From assembly GCA_029263275.1 (NCBI GenBank), contig JAJCXU010000118.1:1-5798 (forward strand): DNA of 5,798 nucleotides, in the 5' to 3' direction. The notes under the pieces were generated by a model that saw only the letters and a program-made list of their open reading frames with translations, had not been told where the DNA came from and did not search any database. The stretch comes from Ilumatobacter sp. (GTDB lineage: Bacteria > Actinomycetota > Acidimicrobiia > Acidimicrobiales > Ilumatobacteraceae). The translations under genes were made by a program, and so were the position numbers. How positions within the stretch are numbered: the first letter of the stretch is position 1; each line of letters opens with the position of its first letter. Below are positions 4,951 to 5,798 of this stretch, one piece after another.

Positions 4951-5798
4951 TCAGACGGCGAGTTCGTTCCAGCTGGCGTACTTGGGGTTCTGGCCGCCCA
5001 CGACGGCCAGGTACGCCTCAGACAGGGCGAGCGTCATCGGGCCGGGGCACGGGATCTCGCGTTCGTCGATCGAGTTGATCGAGCTGACTTCGGCGGCGGT
5101 TCCGCACACGAAGGATTCTTCGGCGATGTACAGGTCGCTGCGAGCGATGTCGCTCACGCGCACTTCGAAGCCGAGATCAGCAGCGAGTGCCGTGACCGTG
5201 TTCTGCGTGATGCCTTCCAGCGCTCCGGCCGACAACGGCGGCGTGAGCAACTTGCCTTGACGGGCCACGAAGATGTTCTCACCGGTGCACTCGGCGACCA
5301 GCCCGTTCGGGGCGAGCATGATCGCTTCGTCGTAACCGGCCTTGAGAGCCTCGACTTTGGCCAGCGATGAGTTGACGTAGTTGCCCACGGTCTTCGCTGC
5401 TGGCGGCATCGTGTTGTGATCGTGGCGTGTCCACGACGAGATCTTCATTCGCACGCCCTTGGTGACGGCGTCGTCACCCAGGTAGGCACCCCATGGCCAG
5501 CAGGCGATGGCGACATCAACGTCGCACTGCAGCGTGTTGATTCCCATTTCGCCATACCCCAAGTACGCGATGGGCCGGACATAGCAGGAGTCGAGGCCTG
5601 TCGAAATGACGGTCTCCTTGCAGGCGTCGATGAGCTCCTGGACCGTGTACGGGATCTCCATGCCAAGAATTTTCGCCGAGGAGAACAGCCGCTCGATGTG
5701 CTCGGTGAGACGGAACACCGCTGGCCCGTCGGGCGTGGCGTAGGCGCGGATGCCCTCGAACACGCCGGTGCCGTAGTGCAGGGTGTGGGTGAGCACGT
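4951..5798 (-). CDS. ilvE: Branched-chain amino acid aminotransferase (N-terminus cut by window edge)
   Basis: A PLP-dependent class IV transaminase that makes the last step of isoleucine, leucine and valine synthesis, with glutamate as amino donor, in the cytoplasm. About 282 residues are visible; the usual length is about 300-310, so some 25-30 N-terminal residues lie beyond 5798. The first apparent start (GTG 5796) is an internal Val of the conserved VLTHTLHYGTGVFEGIRAY block. Numbering from that Val, RPIAYLGYGEMG is at 74-85, the PLP lysine is K135 in PAAKTVGNYVNSSLAK (132-147), and the class IV signature region is AECTGENIFV (168-177), followed by TPPLSAGALEGITQ (185-198) and EESFVCGTAAEVSSI (226-240). 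The stop is at 4951-4953. It points toward cimA of the same pathway, with the LLM gene and the structured RNA between them. Confidence 0.95.
   Translation of the reverse strand, partial: VLTHTLHYGTGVFEGIRAYATPDGPAVFRLTEHIERLFSSAKILGMEIPYTVQELIDACKETVISTGLDSCYVRPIAYLGYGEMGINTLQCDVDVAIACWPWGAYLGDDAVTKGVRMKISSWTRHDHNTMPPAAKTVGNYVNSSLAKVEALKAGYDEAIMLAPNGLVAECTGENIFVARQGKLLTPPLSAGALEGITQNTVTALAADLGFEVRVSDIARSDLYIAEESFVCGTAAEVSSINSIDEREIPCPGPMTLALSEAYLAVVGGQNPKYASWNELAV

Overview
The window is GC-rich, with compact genes on both strands, few Shine-Dalgarno sites and actinobacterial-type proteins. An actinobacterium fits best, possibly near Acidimicrobiia; that placement is a guess from gene content and style. 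No rRNA, tRNA, CRISPR array or transposase gene was seen.

Layout. Positions 20-1195 (minus strand) hold a TetR-type regulator followed after 45 bp by an uncharacterised actinobacterial protein, probably one transcription unit. A perfect 8-bp palindrome nested in a TTGAC/GTCAA inverted repeat lies just upstream of the regulator. Positions 1297-2898 (minus) hold a full-length citramalate synthase (cimA), the entry enzyme of threonine-independent isoleucine synthesis. Positions 4951-5798 (minus) hold most of the branched-chain amino acid aminotransferase IlvE, cut by the window edge; it acts last in the same pathway. Between these two lie a 3911-4888 plus-strand luciferase-like (LLM) flavin/F420 oxidoreductase and a long stretch without a credible gene.

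That gene-free stretch is the main discovery candidate. From about 3104 to 3776 the plus strand reads as an independent structured non-coding RNA of about 670 nt. It has a sigma70-type promoter in front (TTGACC, 17 bp, TTTACT), six UUCG-capped hairpins, three well-paired GNRA-capped hairpins, a CUUG-capped hairpin, a perfect 9-bp long-range helix around a multi-branch junction, an 11-bp bulged helix near the 3' end, and an intrinsic terminator ending in five Ts. Several helices use G-U pairs, which work only in the plus-strand RNA. Short motifs (GGCAAC five times, GAGUCGG three times, GUGAGG four times) recur through it. It lacks the hallmark sequences of RNase P RNA, tmRNA and SRP RNA, and I cannot match it to a large RNA family from memory.

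Around it are a 14-bp perfect palindrome upstream of cimA, a C-rich G-poor tract and a large inverted repeat after the RNA terminator, and a long inverted repeat between the convergent LLM and ilvE genes. The RNA splits what would otherwise be a co-directional ilvE/cimA pair, but its own promoter and terminator suggest it is autonomous and not a leader of either gene.
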